Under the pieces are notes generated by a model, which saw only the letters and a program-made list of their open reading frames with translations, ran no database searches and was not told where the DNA came from. This document shows, piece by piece, positions 34,888 through 43,587 of a stretch of 64,000 bases of DNA (the first letter of the stretch is position 1; each line of letters starts with the position of its first letter). Source of the stretch: Paenibacillus sp. (GTDB lineage: Bacteria > Bacillota > Bacilli > Paenibacillales > YIM-B00363); NCBI RefSeq assembly GCF_035645195.1, contig NZ_DASQNA010000007.1, positions 62,001 through 126,000 on the forward strand. Reading direction: 5' to 3'. The position numbers were made by a program, and so were the translations under genes.

Positions 34888-36174
34888 ATGGCGTGGCTGA
34901 CGCAACCCGAGCGCGAGGGCTCGCCCGCGCCCCGCGCGGCCGTTCCCGTCGCCGCGATTCTCACGTATCGCGACGGCACCCGCATCTTTCGCGGCAACCG
35001 CGACAATTTCATCGATCTGTTGCGCACCGCGAAGGAAGAAGGCGTCGTCGCCTATATCGTCGCGCAGGACGATCTCGACGTGAACGCATCCACGATCAAA
35101 GGGTACGTGTATTCGCCCTCGAAGAAAAAATGGGTGCGCGGCGAACGGCCGTTCCCGAACGTCGTGTACAATCGGATTCCGTACCGCAAATTCGAGCAGC
35201 TGCCCGAAGTGCAGGAGCTCATCAAGGCGTGCTTGCGCCATCCGGACATCCGCTTTTTCAATCCGTCCTTCTTCAGCAAATGGAGCTTGTTCGAATGGCT
35301 GAACGGCTCGCGCCTCACTCGGCGCCATATCCCGGAGACGGTGAAGCTGAACGGCCTTCACGACTTCACGCGCATGGTGCGCAATCACCGGATCGTCTAC
35401 CTGAAGCCGGTGAAGGGCAAAGCGGGCAAAGGCATCATGAAGGTCCAGCGCCTGACCTCCGTCAAACGGCCGCAGGGCGCCGCCCAATACCGGCTGACGT
35501 GCCAAAGCGCCGAAGGAACCGAATCCGCCGTGTACGACTCGATTCCGACCATGTACGAGACGGTGAAGCGCACGATGGACGGGAAGGAATATATCGCCCA
35601 GCAGGGCATCTCGCTCGCCTCGGCGGGCGGGCGGCCGTTCGACCTTCGGGTGCTCGTGCAGAAGAGCGCCAAAGGCGAATGGCGCGTATCGGGCATCGGC
35701 GCCCGCGTCGCCGGGGAGTCGAGCATCACGACCCACGTCCCCCGCGGCGGCTCGATCGGCGATCCCGAGAAGCTGCTGACCCATGTGTTCGGCGCGGCCT
35801 CGGCGCGCGCGACGCTGCAGACGGCGCGCGAGACGGCGCTGGAGCTCGCGGCGCAAATCGAGAAAGGGGCCGGTCACACGCTCGGCGAAATGTCGATGGA
35901 TCTCGGCGTCGACAAATCGGGAAAGCTGTGGTTTTTCGAAGCGAACTCGAAGCCGATGAAATTCGACGAGCCGCATATCCGCGAAACGTCGCTGCGCCGA
36001 TTGGTCCGGTTTTGGAAATACCTCGTGAACCAGCCGACCGAACGTTCGGCCCGCCTTGCGGAGCTGCCGGCGTCCGGCGGCGAGGGGGCGCGGCGGGGGC
36101 GCGGGCGCGGGCGCGCGCGGCGCGCGGGCGTCGAAGGGCGGCGCGGGGGCGCCGCGAAACGAAGGAGGCGGTAG
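34888..36174 (+). CDS. YheC-type ATP-grasp protein (4 of 5) with Arg/Gly-rich tail
   Basis: The 428-residue short-form paralogue has ATP loop LKPVKGKAGKGIMKV and end motif LGVDKSGKLWFFEANSKP. The start directly follows the stop of gene 3 (TAAATG), with AGAGGGGG upstream. The last roughly 35 residues are almost only Arg, Gly and Ala (RRGRGRGRARR and AAKRRRR), a strongly basic tail that the other four lack. The tail is in frame to the stop and next to the ribosome site of gene 5. Confidence 0.83.
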   Translation: MAWLTQPEREGSPAPRAAVPVAAILTYRDGTRIFRGNRDNFIDLLRTAKEEGVVAYIVAQDDLDVNASTIKGYVYSPSKKKWVRGERPFPNVVYNRIPYRKFEQLPEVQELIKACLRHPDIRFFNPSFFSKWSLFEWLNGSRLTRRHIPETVKLNGLHDFTRMVRNHRIVYLKPVKGKAGKGIMKVQRLTSVKRPQGAAQYRLTCQSAEGTESAVYDSIPTMYETVKRTMDGKEYIAQQGISLASAGGRPFDLRVLVQKSAKGEWRVSGIGARVAGESSITTHVPRGGSIGDPEKLLTHVFGAASARATLQTARETALELAAQIEKGAGHTLGEMSMDLGVDKSGKLWFFEANSKPMKFDEPHIRETSLRRLVRFWKYLVNQPTERSARLAELPASGGEGARRGRGRGRARRAGVEGRRGGAAKRRRR

Positions 36175-36175
36175 C

Positions 36176-37273
36176 ATGGCGGGCACGTTCCGACTTGGCG
36201 TCATGGCTCTCTATTTGAACGGCAACCGGCTGGAGGAGCTCCCTTTCTTCCGCCGGCTGCTGAAGGAAGCGAGACGAATGGGCATCGAGGCGTACGTGTA
36301 TACGCCGGAAGACGTCGATGACGGCAAGCGCCGCGTCCTCGCCCACGTCTATGAAGAAGGGCGGGGCTGGCAGCGGCGGTGGATGCCGTTCCCGGACGTC
36401 GTGTTCGACCGGTGCCGGTACCAAAACACGCCCCGCTTCCGCAAGCTCCGGGAATTTCGCGGGCGGTACGGCGACCTCTTGTACATGAACCGCCCGCTCG
36501 CCAACAAATGGGCGATTCACCAGCTGCTCCACAAAGACAAGGACATCCGCCCCCACCTGCCGGAATCCGTCATGTACCGCGGCGCCGGCGCCTTGGCGGA
36601 CTTCGTGAAGAAACACGGCATCGCGTTCGTCAAACCGGTCAACGGCACCGGCGGACGCGGCGTCGTCCGCATCGAGCGCGCGGGCGACGGACGCTTCCAA
36701 GTGCGAGGCCGCGACAAGCAGCGGCGCATTCTGCCGAAGCTGCGCGGGTCGGCGGAGGGCGTCGGCCGGCTCATCGCGCGGCTCGGTCTCGCCGACAATT
36801 CGCTGATGCAGCAGGGCATCGAGCTGACGCTGCCGAACGGGCGGGTGCACGATTACCGAATGCTCGTGCAGAAGACGGGAGAGGGCCGCTGGGAGGTGAC
36901 CGGCTGCGCGGGACGCGTCGGCGCCGAGCGGAGCGTGACGTCGAACTTGCACGGGGGCGGCAAAGCGGTCGCCGCAGGCAAGCTGCTCCGGAAGACGTTC
37001 GGCAGCGAATCGAAGGCGTCGGCCGTCGAGGAAGACATGCGCGAGCTGGGCCTCCTCGTCGTGAAACGGCTCGAGGACCATTACCGCGACATGTGCGAGC
37101 TCGCGCTCGACCTCGCCGTCGACCGCGACGGACGGGTATGGCTGCTCGAAATCAACCCGAAGCCGGCGCGCGAAGTGTTCCGCCGCATCGGAGAGTCCGA
37201 GACGTACCGCCGCGCCATCCGCACGCCGGTCGAATACGCGCGATGGCTGTACGAGCGCGAACGCAAAAAATGA
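36176..37273 (+). CDS. YheC-type ATP-grasp protein (5 of 5), short form
   Basis: The 365-residue protein starts MAGTFRLGVMALYLNGNRLE, with AAGGAGG before the ATG and one base after the previous stop; the longer frame upstream is a shadow. ATP loop VKPVNGTGGRGVVRIE and end motif LALDLAVDRDGRVWLLEINPK. About the size of B. subtilis YheC (363). The stop codon forms the base of a strong terminator hairpin, so it is the last gene of the operon. Confidence 0.83.
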   Translation: MAGTFRLGVMALYLNGNRLEELPFFRRLLKEARRMGIEAYVYTPEDVDDGKRRVLAHVYEEGRGWQRRWMPFPDVVFDRCRYQNTPRFRKLREFRGRYGDLLYMNRPLANKWAIHQLLHKDKDIRPHLPESVMYRGAGALADFVKKHGIAFVKPVNGTGGRGVVRIERAGDGRFQVRGRDKQRRILPKLRGSAEGVGRLIARLGLADNSLMQQGIELTLPNGRVHDYRMLVQKTGEGRWEVTGCAGRVGAERSVTSNLHGGGKAVAAGKLLRKTFGSESKASAVEEDMRELGLLVVKRLEDHYRDMCELALDLAVDRDGRVWLLEINPKPAREVFRRIGESETYRRAIRTPVEYARWLYERERKK

Positions 37274-37301
37274 CGCGAAGGAGCCTCGCTCCCTCGCGTC
37301 A
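37265..37301. terminator. Bidirectional terminator between yhe operon and HAD gene
   Basis: TGACGCGAAGGAGC pairs with GCTCCCTCGCGTCA around a CTC loop (37271-37301, one mismatch). The minus strand continues with TTTTTTGCG, a strong signal for the HAD operon; the plus strand has a weaker T-rich tail. The first stem bases are the TGA stop of the last yhe gene. Confidence 0.75.
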
Positions 37302-37317
37302 TCGTTTGTCTGTCGTT

Positions 37318-38004
37318 TTATTTCGTCGTCTCCGCAATCCCCAGCAGGTCCAGCAGCTCGGGGAACGCCCGAATCCGCATCTCGGCGCCGCGCAGCTCGT
37401 CCTGCGGCACGCCGAACGCGGCGTACTCGCATCCGACGACGGGCAGACCGTTCTTGCTGCCCGCCTCGACGTCGGACGACCGGTCGCCGACCATCCAAGC
37501 CGAAGCCACCTCGTGCCGGTCCAGCAGCAGCCGCACGAGGTCGACCTTCGAAGCCGTACGGAATTCTCCTGCGGAGTACAAGCCTTCGAATCGGTCCGCG
37601 ATGCCGAGCGCCTTGGCGACGCCTTTCACATACGGCTCGAGGCCGTTGCTCGCGACGAACAGCCGGTAGCCTTCTTCCTGGAGCTTCCGCAGCGTCTCGT
37701 CGACGCCCGGATACAGCTCTCCCGCGCCTGCGCCGAGCAGCGCGAGCTGCTCTTCCAACAGCAGTTCGTCCATCCGCAGGCGCGTCCGTTCGTCGGAGTT
37801 CGGGAGCACCCGGCTCCAAATGTCCTTCAGCAGCATGCCGAGCGAGCCGAGCAGCACGTCGGCTGACGGCATCGCATCACGCGTCAAGCCTTCGCCCGCG
37901 AGGCGCGCGTACGCCCGCTCGAACGCGGGCACGATGTTCGATTCCGTTCGAAACAGCGTGCCGTCCATATCGAAAATGAGCGCTTGCGGTGTTCTCTCTA
38001 CCAT
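37318..38004 (-). CDS. HAD-superfamily phosphatase (phosphoglycolate-phosphatase-like)
   Basis: The 228-residue protein has HAD motif I in IFDMDGTLFRTES, motif II in LFVASNGLEPYV, a conserved Lys near TASKVDLVRLLL, and motif III in AWMVGDRSSDVEAG. A helical cap lies between motifs I and II. It likely dephosphorylates a small sugar phosphate or similar metabolite. Its ribosome site GGAG lies in the last codons of the upstream YtvI-like gene (5-base gap), so the two are coupled. Confidence 0.85.
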   Translation of the reverse strand: MVERTPQALIFDMDGTLFRTESNIVPAFERAYARLAGEGLTRDAMPSADVLLGSLGMLLKDIWSRVLPNSDERTRLRMDELLLEEQLALLGAGAGELYPGVDETLRKLQEEGYRLFVASNGLEPYVKGVAKALGIADRFEGLYSAGEFRTASKVDLVRLLLDRHEVASAWMVGDRSSDVEAGSKNGLPVVGCEYAAFGVPQDELRGAEMRIRAFPELLDLLGIAETTK

Positions 38005-38009
38005 ATCCG

Positions 38010-39035
38010 TTACTCCAAACGTATTTTGATTTTCAGCAGTCCGACCTTCACCATCGCCTGATATATGATGACGACGATCGGTCCGAGAATGAGCCCGATC
38101 GCACCGATGAGCTCAAAGCCGACGTACAAGCTGATCAGCGTCGGCAGGGCGCCGATGCCCATTTGCTCCCCGAGAATTTTCGGTTCGACGATGCGGCGGA
38201 ACACCGTAATGACGATGAACAGCACGAGCAGCCCGATCGCAAGACGCGTATCGCCGATGAAAGCCGAGTACGCCGCCCACGGCACCAGGACGGAGCCCGT
38301 GCCGAGTACGGGCAATATGTCGACGACGATGATGAGGAACGTGATCGCCAGAGCGTACCGGACGTCCAGCAGCAGCAGACCCCCGAAGGCGATCAAGAAC
38401 GTCATGCCGCTCAGCATGAACTGCGCGCGGATGAAGCCGAACAGCGCGCTGCGCAAATTGAGCAGCACCTCCGCGATTTTATCCCGCGATTTCTCTTCGA
38501 AAAACGACAGGAACGAATGTTGGATCGTCGCCATGCTGAAGCTGAATAAATACAGCGCGACGAAAAACACCAAGAAATAAATGAGCACGTTCGGCAGCGT
38601 CTTGAGCACGTCGAACGTATAGCCCGACAGCTGCGTGGCGACACCCTGGAGCGAGCGGATTTGCCCGTTCGCGTAAACGCGGATGTTTTCCGCGACGTCC
38701 GGGGGCATGTTCACCGTCAGCGTCTCGAGCCGCGCGACAGCCTCGAGCACCAAGGCGTTCAGTTCGTTGTAGTCCAAGTTGCGGATGAGCGCGATAATTT
38801 CGGAGACGATCTTGGCGATCAATAAATAAATGATTCCGAGCACCGCCGCCACGAACGCCGTGCACGTAATCGTCCCTGCAGCGATGCGGTTCATTTTCAA
38901 ATAGCGCATGATCAGCCCGTTCAGCGGTTCAAGGAAAATCGCGAACACGAGGGCCAGCAAAAACGGAGAACCGACCGTGAACAGAGCGTACAGGAACGCT
39001 AAACCAAGAGTTATAATCAGTACGTTTCTAAGCAC
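38010..39035 (-). CDS. YtvI-like AI-2E-family transporter (sporulation membrane protein)
   Basis: The 341-residue protein has seven to eight membrane helices and the AI-2E/PerM family segments FLLALVFAIFLEPLNGLIM and VDILPVLGTGSVLVPWA. The start is GTG with GGGGTG upstream. B. subtilis YtvI is the closest annotated type and sits between pyk-ytzA and citZ there; here the gene is about 20 kb away. Transport substrate is unknown. It follows the YfkAB gene with 16 bases between. Confidence 0.75.
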   Translation of the reverse strand: MLRNVLIITLGLAFLYALFTVGSPFLLALVFAIFLEPLNGLIMRYLKMNRIAAGTITCTAFVAAVLGIIYLLIAKIVSEIIALIRNLDYNELNALVLEAVARLETLTVNMPPDVAENIRVYANGQIRSLQGVATQLSGYTFDVLKTLPNVLIYFLVFFVALYLFSFSMATIQHSFLSFFEEKSRDKIAEVLLNLRSALFGFIRAQFMLSGMTFLIAFGGLLLLDVRYALAITFLIIVVDILPVLGTGSVLVPWAAYSAFIGDTRLAIGLLVLFIVITVFRRIVEPKILGEQMGIGALPTLISLYVGFELIGAIGLILGPIVVIIYQAMVKVGLLKIKIRLE

Positions 39036-39051
39036 TGCTACACCCCGATCG

Positions 39052-40149
39052 CTATAAAATTGCCTTGCGCTGCAAAAAATCGACGTCGCGGTAATACATA
39101 TCGGCGACCAGCAGATTCGGACCGCAGCAGTTCGCCGCCGGGCAATGGCAGCTCACCTTGCGCTGCAGCGGATGCTCGGTCCATCGATCGAACAGCTCGT
39201 CAAGCGAATCGTTCTGCACGTTGCCGACCGGCGGCACGTCGGAGAAGTCGGTCACGGTGACGTCGCCCGTGAACGTATTGACGTTGAGCCGGTTGCGGCC
39301 GTCCGGATCGTTGCGGACGGTGACGTTCGGCTCGGCCGCGAGCCGCCGCACGAGCTCCCGGTCCTCCGGGCTCTGACTGCAAGCGAAGAACGGCAGCGTC
39401 CCGAACAGCATCCAGACCGAACGGTCCCGCGCGTCGAGCAGCGTCTTCACGGCGGCCCGCAGATCGTCGATCGGCAGCATCGGCAGCTTCGACGCGAAAG
39501 CGCTCGGGTACATCGGGTGCACCTCGTGCCGGCGGCAGCCCATCTCGACGACATGGCGGTGAATGTCCGCGATGGACTGATGCGTCCGGTAGTTGATCAT
39601 CGATTCGGCGGAGACGAACGCGCCCCCGTCCGCGAGCTTGCGCGCGTTCTCGATCATGCGGTCGTACATGCGCGAAGCAGTTTCGAGCCCGATCGAGCGG
39701 CCGGCGTTCGCGAAGCCGATCCGGTGGAAATCTTCCGGGCCCAAATAGTTATACGAAATGTGGAACACGTCGATATAAGGAGCAAGCGTCTCGTACCGAC
39801 CGAAATCGAGCGTCAGATTCGTATTGATTTGCGTGCGGACGCCGCGGCTCTTCGCGTACTGCAGCAGCGGCACGATATAATCTCGCATCGATTCCGCGTC
39901 GTACGACGGTTCGCCGCCGGTGACGCTGATCGTCTCGAGCCGCTCGACTTCGTCAAGCCGCTTCAGCACCGTCTCAAGCGGAATGCGCGGGCCTTCCTTC
40001 TGCACCAGCGCGTCGCCGACGGCGCAATGCTCGCAGCGCATATTGCATAAATTCGTAACGGTAAATTCCACGCTCGTGAGCACATGTCTGCCGTACCGTT
40101 CCAACGAACGGATCGGATCCCAAGGGTCTAGCAATCGTTGTACGTTCAT
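39052..40149 (-). CDS. yfkAB: Radical SAM protein YfkAB (CxCxxxxC type)
   Basis: The 365-residue protein has the radical SAM cluster motif TNLCNMRCEHCAV (CxxxCxxC for the [4Fe-4S] cluster that cleaves SAM), SVTGGEPSYD, and the C-terminal CHCPAANC, the CxCxxxxC signature of the YfkAB family. The reaction is not known. It is widespread in Bacilli. It leads a yfkAB-ytvI-HAD operon on the minus strand. Confidence 0.85.
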   Translation of the reverse strand: MNVQRLLDPWDPIRSLERYGRHVLTSVEFTVTNLCNMRCEHCAVGDALVQKEGPRIPLETVLKRLDEVERLETISVTGGEPSYDAESMRDYIVPLLQYAKSRGVRTQINTNLTLDFGRYETLAPYIDVFHISYNYLGPEDFHRIGFANAGRSIGLETASRMYDRMIENARKLADGGAFVSAESMINYRTHQSIADIHRHVVEMGCRRHEVHPMYPSAFASKLPMLPIDDLRAAVKTLLDARDRSVWMLFGTLPFFACSQSPEDRELVRRLAAEPNVTVRNDPDGRNRLNVNTFTGDVTVTDFSDVPPVGNVQNDSLDELFDRWTEHPLQRKVSCHCPAANCCGPNLLVADMYYRDVDFLQRKAIL

Positions 40150-40274
40150 ATTACACCTCGTATTTTATTGTACCTGAAACGAAACGATTTTGGAAACCAA
40201 ACCGATACGTTGACATATCGGGCGCGGCGGCGCATCGCTTCCGCGTTCTTCGGAGCCGTCGCCGAAAAATACGA

Positions 40275-40301
40275 AAGCTCCGGTTCTTGGAACCGGAGCT
40301 T
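40275..40301 (-). terminator. Intrinsic terminator of the HD-GYP gene
   Basis: AAGCTCCGGTTC-TTG-GAACCGGAGCTT is a perfect 12-bp stem; the minus strand continues with TTCGTATTTTT. Confidence 0.8.
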
Positions 40302-40308
40302 AGCCGCG

Positions 40309-41412
40309 TTACGCGCTGATTTCGGGGAACGAGACGTTCACGTCTTGGATATAAACGGTCAGCGATTTGGATAAATCCACTTCGTACGGCGCGACGCGGC
40401 GCCCTTCCCCGTCGTACAGCACCCGAACGACCGGCCGCTGCGGCGAGACCGCGTTCACGTCGACGACGACGCCGATTTCGCCCCCGTTCAGACCGACGAG
40501 CATCCCGATCGGGTAGATGGCGACTTTATCGCGGAACATTTCGATTTTGGACAAGTCGTACAGCGTGCCCGCGCCGGCGTACAGCCGCTCCATCGCTTCG
40601 TGCGGCAGCATCGCGTTCCGGTATACCCGGTGCGTCGTCATGGCGTCGTACGAATCCGCGAGCGCGACCCATTGGGCGTACTCTTGGATCTCGCTGCCCG
40701 CGATGCCCCGGGGATAACCCGTGCCGTCCAGCCGCTCGTGATGCTGCAGGGCGATATGAGCCGACAATAGCGGCACGTTGGGCTCGTCCTTCAGCATTTT
40801 GAAGCCGACCGTCGTGTGCGTCTTGATCAGTTCGAACTCTTCCTGCGTCAAACGGGAGGGCTTCAGCAACACGTCCTGCGGGAGCGCCGTTTTGCCGATG
40901 TCGTGGAGCAGCGCGCCCAGCGCAAGGGTGTACAGCTCGCTCCGTCCGTAACCGTACGCTTGCCCGAGAATGGATGAATAAATGCAGACGTTCACGGAAT
41001 GCTGGAACAAATAATGGTCCGAGGCGTGAATGTTGACGAGCATCAGCATCGCGTCGCTGCTAGCGGTGATGTCGTCCAAAATCATGTCGATGACGGAGCG
41101 GAACGCGCGTCCGAGCTGCAGCCCGTTGACGGAGCGCTTCCGCATCGCGTTGTCCATGAGATGGCGGAATTGCGTCCGCACTTCGTTGACCGCGCGAGCC
41201 CTCGTTTCTTGGGAGACGATGTCCCGGAACACCAAATCCTCCGTACGCTCATCCTCTACATATATGAAACGGATGCCGAACCTCTCGAGCCGGGCCAGCA
41301 TCGATTCCGTCAGCTCCATGCGCGCCCCCAGCAGGACGAGCCCGTCGTCGCTGAAGATCGCCTTCCCGAGCCGCATGCCCGGCTTACACAACTGCACTGG
41401 CAATAAAAGCAT
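40309..41412 (-). CDS. HD-GYP domain protein, likely c-di-GMP phosphodiesterase
   Basis: The 367-residue protein has a DUF3391-like N-terminal region (LLPVQLCKPGMRLGKAI) and a central HD-GYP domain with HSVNVCIYSSILG, LLHDIGKTALP and HHERLDGTGYPRGIAG, then a short beta-rich C-terminal extension. HD-GYP enzymes hydrolyse cyclic di-GMP. No sensor domain or membrane helix is seen, so it should be cytoplasmic. It counteracts the cyclase at the start of the window, at least formally. Confidence 0.88.
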   Translation of the reverse strand: MLLLPVQLCKPGMRLGKAIFSDDGLVLLGARMELTESMLARLERFGIRFIYVEDERTEDLVFRDIVSQETRARAVNEVRTQFRHLMDNAMRKRSVNGLQLGRAFRSVIDMILDDITASSDAMLMLVNIHASDHYLFQHSVNVCIYSSILGQAYGYGRSELYTLALGALLHDIGKTALPQDVLLKPSRLTQEEFELIKTHTTVGFKMLKDEPNVPLLSAHIALQHHERLDGTGYPRGIAGSEIQEYAQWVALADSYDAMTTHRVYRNAMLPHEAMERLYAGAGTLYDLSKIEMFRDKVAIYPIGMLVGLNGGEIGVVVDVNAVSPQRPVVRVLYDGEGRRVAPYEVDLSKSLTVYIQDVNVSFPEISA

Positions 41413-41481
41413 ACCGTTCCCTCGCTTTAGTTTCAGGTCTGGATTCGCCCGGTTCGCCCGATGGAACGGCTGCTGCCGGCT

Positions 41482-42927
41482 TCAGTCGGCCGGCCGATAT
41501 CTCGGCCGCTCGGCTTCCGCGATCCACTTCTCCGCCATCGGCGAGGAGAGCGCCCCCGCCAGCAAATCCCTTATAAATTCCGGAAGGTGGTACACGATTT
41601 GTTCCCCTTCCGCCATCGATTCGTAACCGACCTTGAACGTAAACATGTCGATCGTGCCGACGCGGTACAGCCGGTCGTCGTCGAGCGGCTCGCCGCCGAC
41701 GCGGACCGCCGACACGCGGGCATCCCCGCCGGCGCGCGCGACGTCCACCTCGACGCCGTCCAAGCAGAGCGCGCCGAGCACTTTGCCGCGGAAGCCGAAG
41801 CCGCGCACCGTCATCCCGCGGCGCTCCGCGTCGAGCGATTGCTCGATCGCCCGCCGCAGCGACGCGCCGCGCAGCAGCATGACGCACGGGTTGATCGGAT
41901 GCGGGCAGATCGCGTGCACCGCCGCCGCGGTCACGTCGCCGCTCGGCAAGCCGCCGAGCAGCTGCCCGGCGTTGACGACGCCGATCTCGGCGCCGCAGTG
42001 GCGGCGCAGCGCCATCGCCAGCAAATTGCCGAGCGGCGATTCCCGATCCTCCGCGGCGTCGAGCGGCCGAGGAAGCCGCGCCACGACCCGGTTCATCGCC
42101 GCGGCGGCCGCCGCGGCGTGCCGGGCGATCGTCCCCGCGATCGCCGGATCCGGCTTCGCGTCCGACACGTCCTCCGCCCCGCCGGCGCAGTGCGCCACGC
42201 GCCGCGTCCGCCGATCGACGTGCAGGCGGGCGACGCCGACGTGCGTGCCGAACTTCCCGGCAGCCCCGATATATGTATCGCCGATCCGCTCCAGCTCCGT
42301 CATCAAATGATGCGTATGCCCGCCCAGAATGAGGTCGATCCCCGGCACCGTCTCCGCCAGCAAGCGATCGTGCATCAAGCCCAGGTGGCTGAGCGCGACG
42401 ACGACGTCCGCCGCTTCCTCCCGCCGCAGCCGCTCCACCTGCTCCCGCGCCGCCGCGTACGGATCCGTCGCCTCCCAGCCGAGCTCCTTGTAGAAATCGT
42501 TGTACGCCGCGGTCAAGCCGAAAATGCCGAACCGGATGCCCTCGCGCACGAGGACGTGCCGCGGGCGGATCCACGCCCCCGCGGCCGAACCGGCCGCGGG
42601 CCGCAAATTGGCGACGACCGTCGGGAAGGCGGCGCGCCCGTACAACGTCCCCAGCGTCTCCGCCGAGAACGTCAGCCCCTCGTTGTTGCCCGGCACGGCC
42701 GCGTCGTAGCCGGTCGCGTTCATCACGTCGATGTTCGCTTCGCCCATCGTTCCCTCGGTTTCGAGGCGCACTCGATCCATGTGATCGCCGATATCGAAAC
42801 GGAGCAGCCGCTCCGGCGGCTGCTCCCGTTCATAGGCTTCGAAGAACGAACGAATGCGCGGCATCGACTCGAATACGCTGTGCAGATCATTCGTGTGCAA
42901 AATTACGAACTCGATCCTATCGTTCAT
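41482..42927 (-). CDS. Metallophosphatase / 5'-nucleotidase-like protein (YunD type)
   Basis: The 481-residue protein has the calcineurin-like phosphoesterase motifs ILHTNDLHS, FDIGDHMD, LSHLGLMHD and LGGHTHHLM, and a C-terminal 5'-nucleotidase substrate-binding domain. The usual GNHE is replaced by GNNEGL, as in YunD-like members. There is no signal peptide, unlike secreted UshA-type enzymes, so it should act in the cytoplasm on nucleotides or related phosphoesters. It is divergent from moaE. Confidence 0.82.
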   Translation of the reverse strand: MNDRIEFVILHTNDLHSVFESMPRIRSFFEAYEREQPPERLLRFDIGDHMDRVRLETEGTMGEANIDVMNATGYDAAVPGNNEGLTFSAETLGTLYGRAAFPTVVANLRPAAGSAAGAWIRPRHVLVREGIRFGIFGLTAAYNDFYKELGWEATDPYAAAREQVERLRREEAADVVVALSHLGLMHDRLLAETVPGIDLILGGHTHHLMTELERIGDTYIGAAGKFGTHVGVARLHVDRRTRRVAHCAGGAEDVSDAKPDPAIAGTIARHAAAAAAAMNRVVARLPRPLDAAEDRESPLGNLLAMALRRHCGAEIGVVNAGQLLGGLPSGDVTAAAVHAICPHPINPCVMLLRGASLRRAIEQSLDAERRGMTVRGFGFRGKVLGALCLDGVEVDVARAGGDARVSAVRVGGEPLDDDRLYRVGTIDMFTFKVGYESMAEGEQIVYHLPEFIRDLLAGALSSPMAEKWIAEAERPRYRPAD

Positions 42928-43035
42928 GCTTCCCTCCGCCGTGTAACGCCGCTCTCAGCCTAGCGGCTTTGCATCCACCTTGTTCTCATCAGTCTAGCAT
43001 ATTTTTCTATCCTTTAACATGGGGACGGCCGTTGA

Positions 43036-43041
43036 TATAAT
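43036..43041 (+). promoter_or_regulatory. Candidate -10 hexamer for moaE
   Basis: A perfect TATAAT lies 33 bases before the moaE start. The -35 region (TTTAAC at 17-bp spacing) is weak. Confidence 0.4.
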
Positions 43042-43073
43042 ATAGGAAAACGCTCGCACAAAGGGGAATGCGC

Positions 43074-43517
43074 ATGACCGAAGCCATGTTCGTCATTACG
43101 GAAGAGCCGATCGACGTCGCCGCCGTTTGCGCCAAGGCGATCGCGCCGGAGCAGGGCGCCACGCTCGCGTTCGTCGGCACGACGCGCGAATGGACGCACG
43201 GCAAGCGCACCGTGCTGCTGGAATACGAAGCCTACGCTCCGATGGCGATCAAAGCCATGGAGCAGATCGGCGAGGAAATCGCGGCGCGCTGGCCCGGCGC
43301 CCGCTGCGCGATCACGCACCGGATCGGCCGCGTCGACATCGCCGAGGCGAGCGTCGTCATCGCCGTATCCGCCCCGCATCGGGACGTGTGCTACGAGGCG
43401 AGCCGCCACGCGATCGAACGGTTGAAACAGATCGTGCCGATCTGGAAGAAGGAAGTATGGGAAGACGGCACGGAATGGAAGGGCGCGCAAACCGGCCCTT
43501 GGAATCCGCTCGCCTAA
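43074..43517 (+). CDS. moaE: Molybdopterin synthase catalytic subunit MoaE
   Basis: The 147-residue protein matches MoaE: GATLAFVGTTREWTHGKRT, LEYEAYAPMAIKAMEQI, HRIGRVDIAEASVVIAV and the lysine-containing VPIWKKEVWEDGTEWK. MoaE with MoaD converts precursor Z to molybdopterin. No moaD or other moa gene is in the window. The second ATG (43074) was chosen because AAAGGGG is seven bases before it. Confidence 0.9.
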   Translation: MTEAMFVITEEPIDVAAVCAKAIAPEQGATLAFVGTTREWTHGKRTVLLEYEAYAPMAIKAMEQIGEEIAARWPGARCAITHRIGRVDIAEASVVIAVSAPHRDVCYEASRHAIERLKQIVPIWKKEVWEDGTEWKGAQTGPWNPLA

Positions 43518-43525
43518 CGAACGCG

Positions 43526-43575
43526 CGGCGCGCCCCGGATGCCGATTCCTCTCGGCCCGGGGCGCGCCGTTTTCG
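43526..43575 (+). terminator. Intrinsic terminator after moaE
   Basis: CGGCGCGCCCCGG pairs perfectly with CCGGGGCGCGCCG and is followed by TTTTCG. The loop has an additional GCCGA/TCGGC pairing. Confidence 0.85.
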
Positions 43576-43587
43576 CGTCCGCAGCGT

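Noticed and set aside
33511-36204. An 897-codon open frame antisense to ATP-grasp genes 3 and 4
   Set aside because: It mirrors high-GC codon bias of real genes on the other strand; composition is Arg/His/Gln-rich, no domain is recognisable and no ribosome site precedes it.
42928-43020. PhoP box before the YunD-like gene (CTTTAACAT near 43011)
   Set aside because: Only a single TTAACA-like hexamer on the opposite strand; no 11-bp repeat.
43014-43490. Minus-strand frame opposite moaE
   Set aside because: Shadow of a clearly recognised MoaE.
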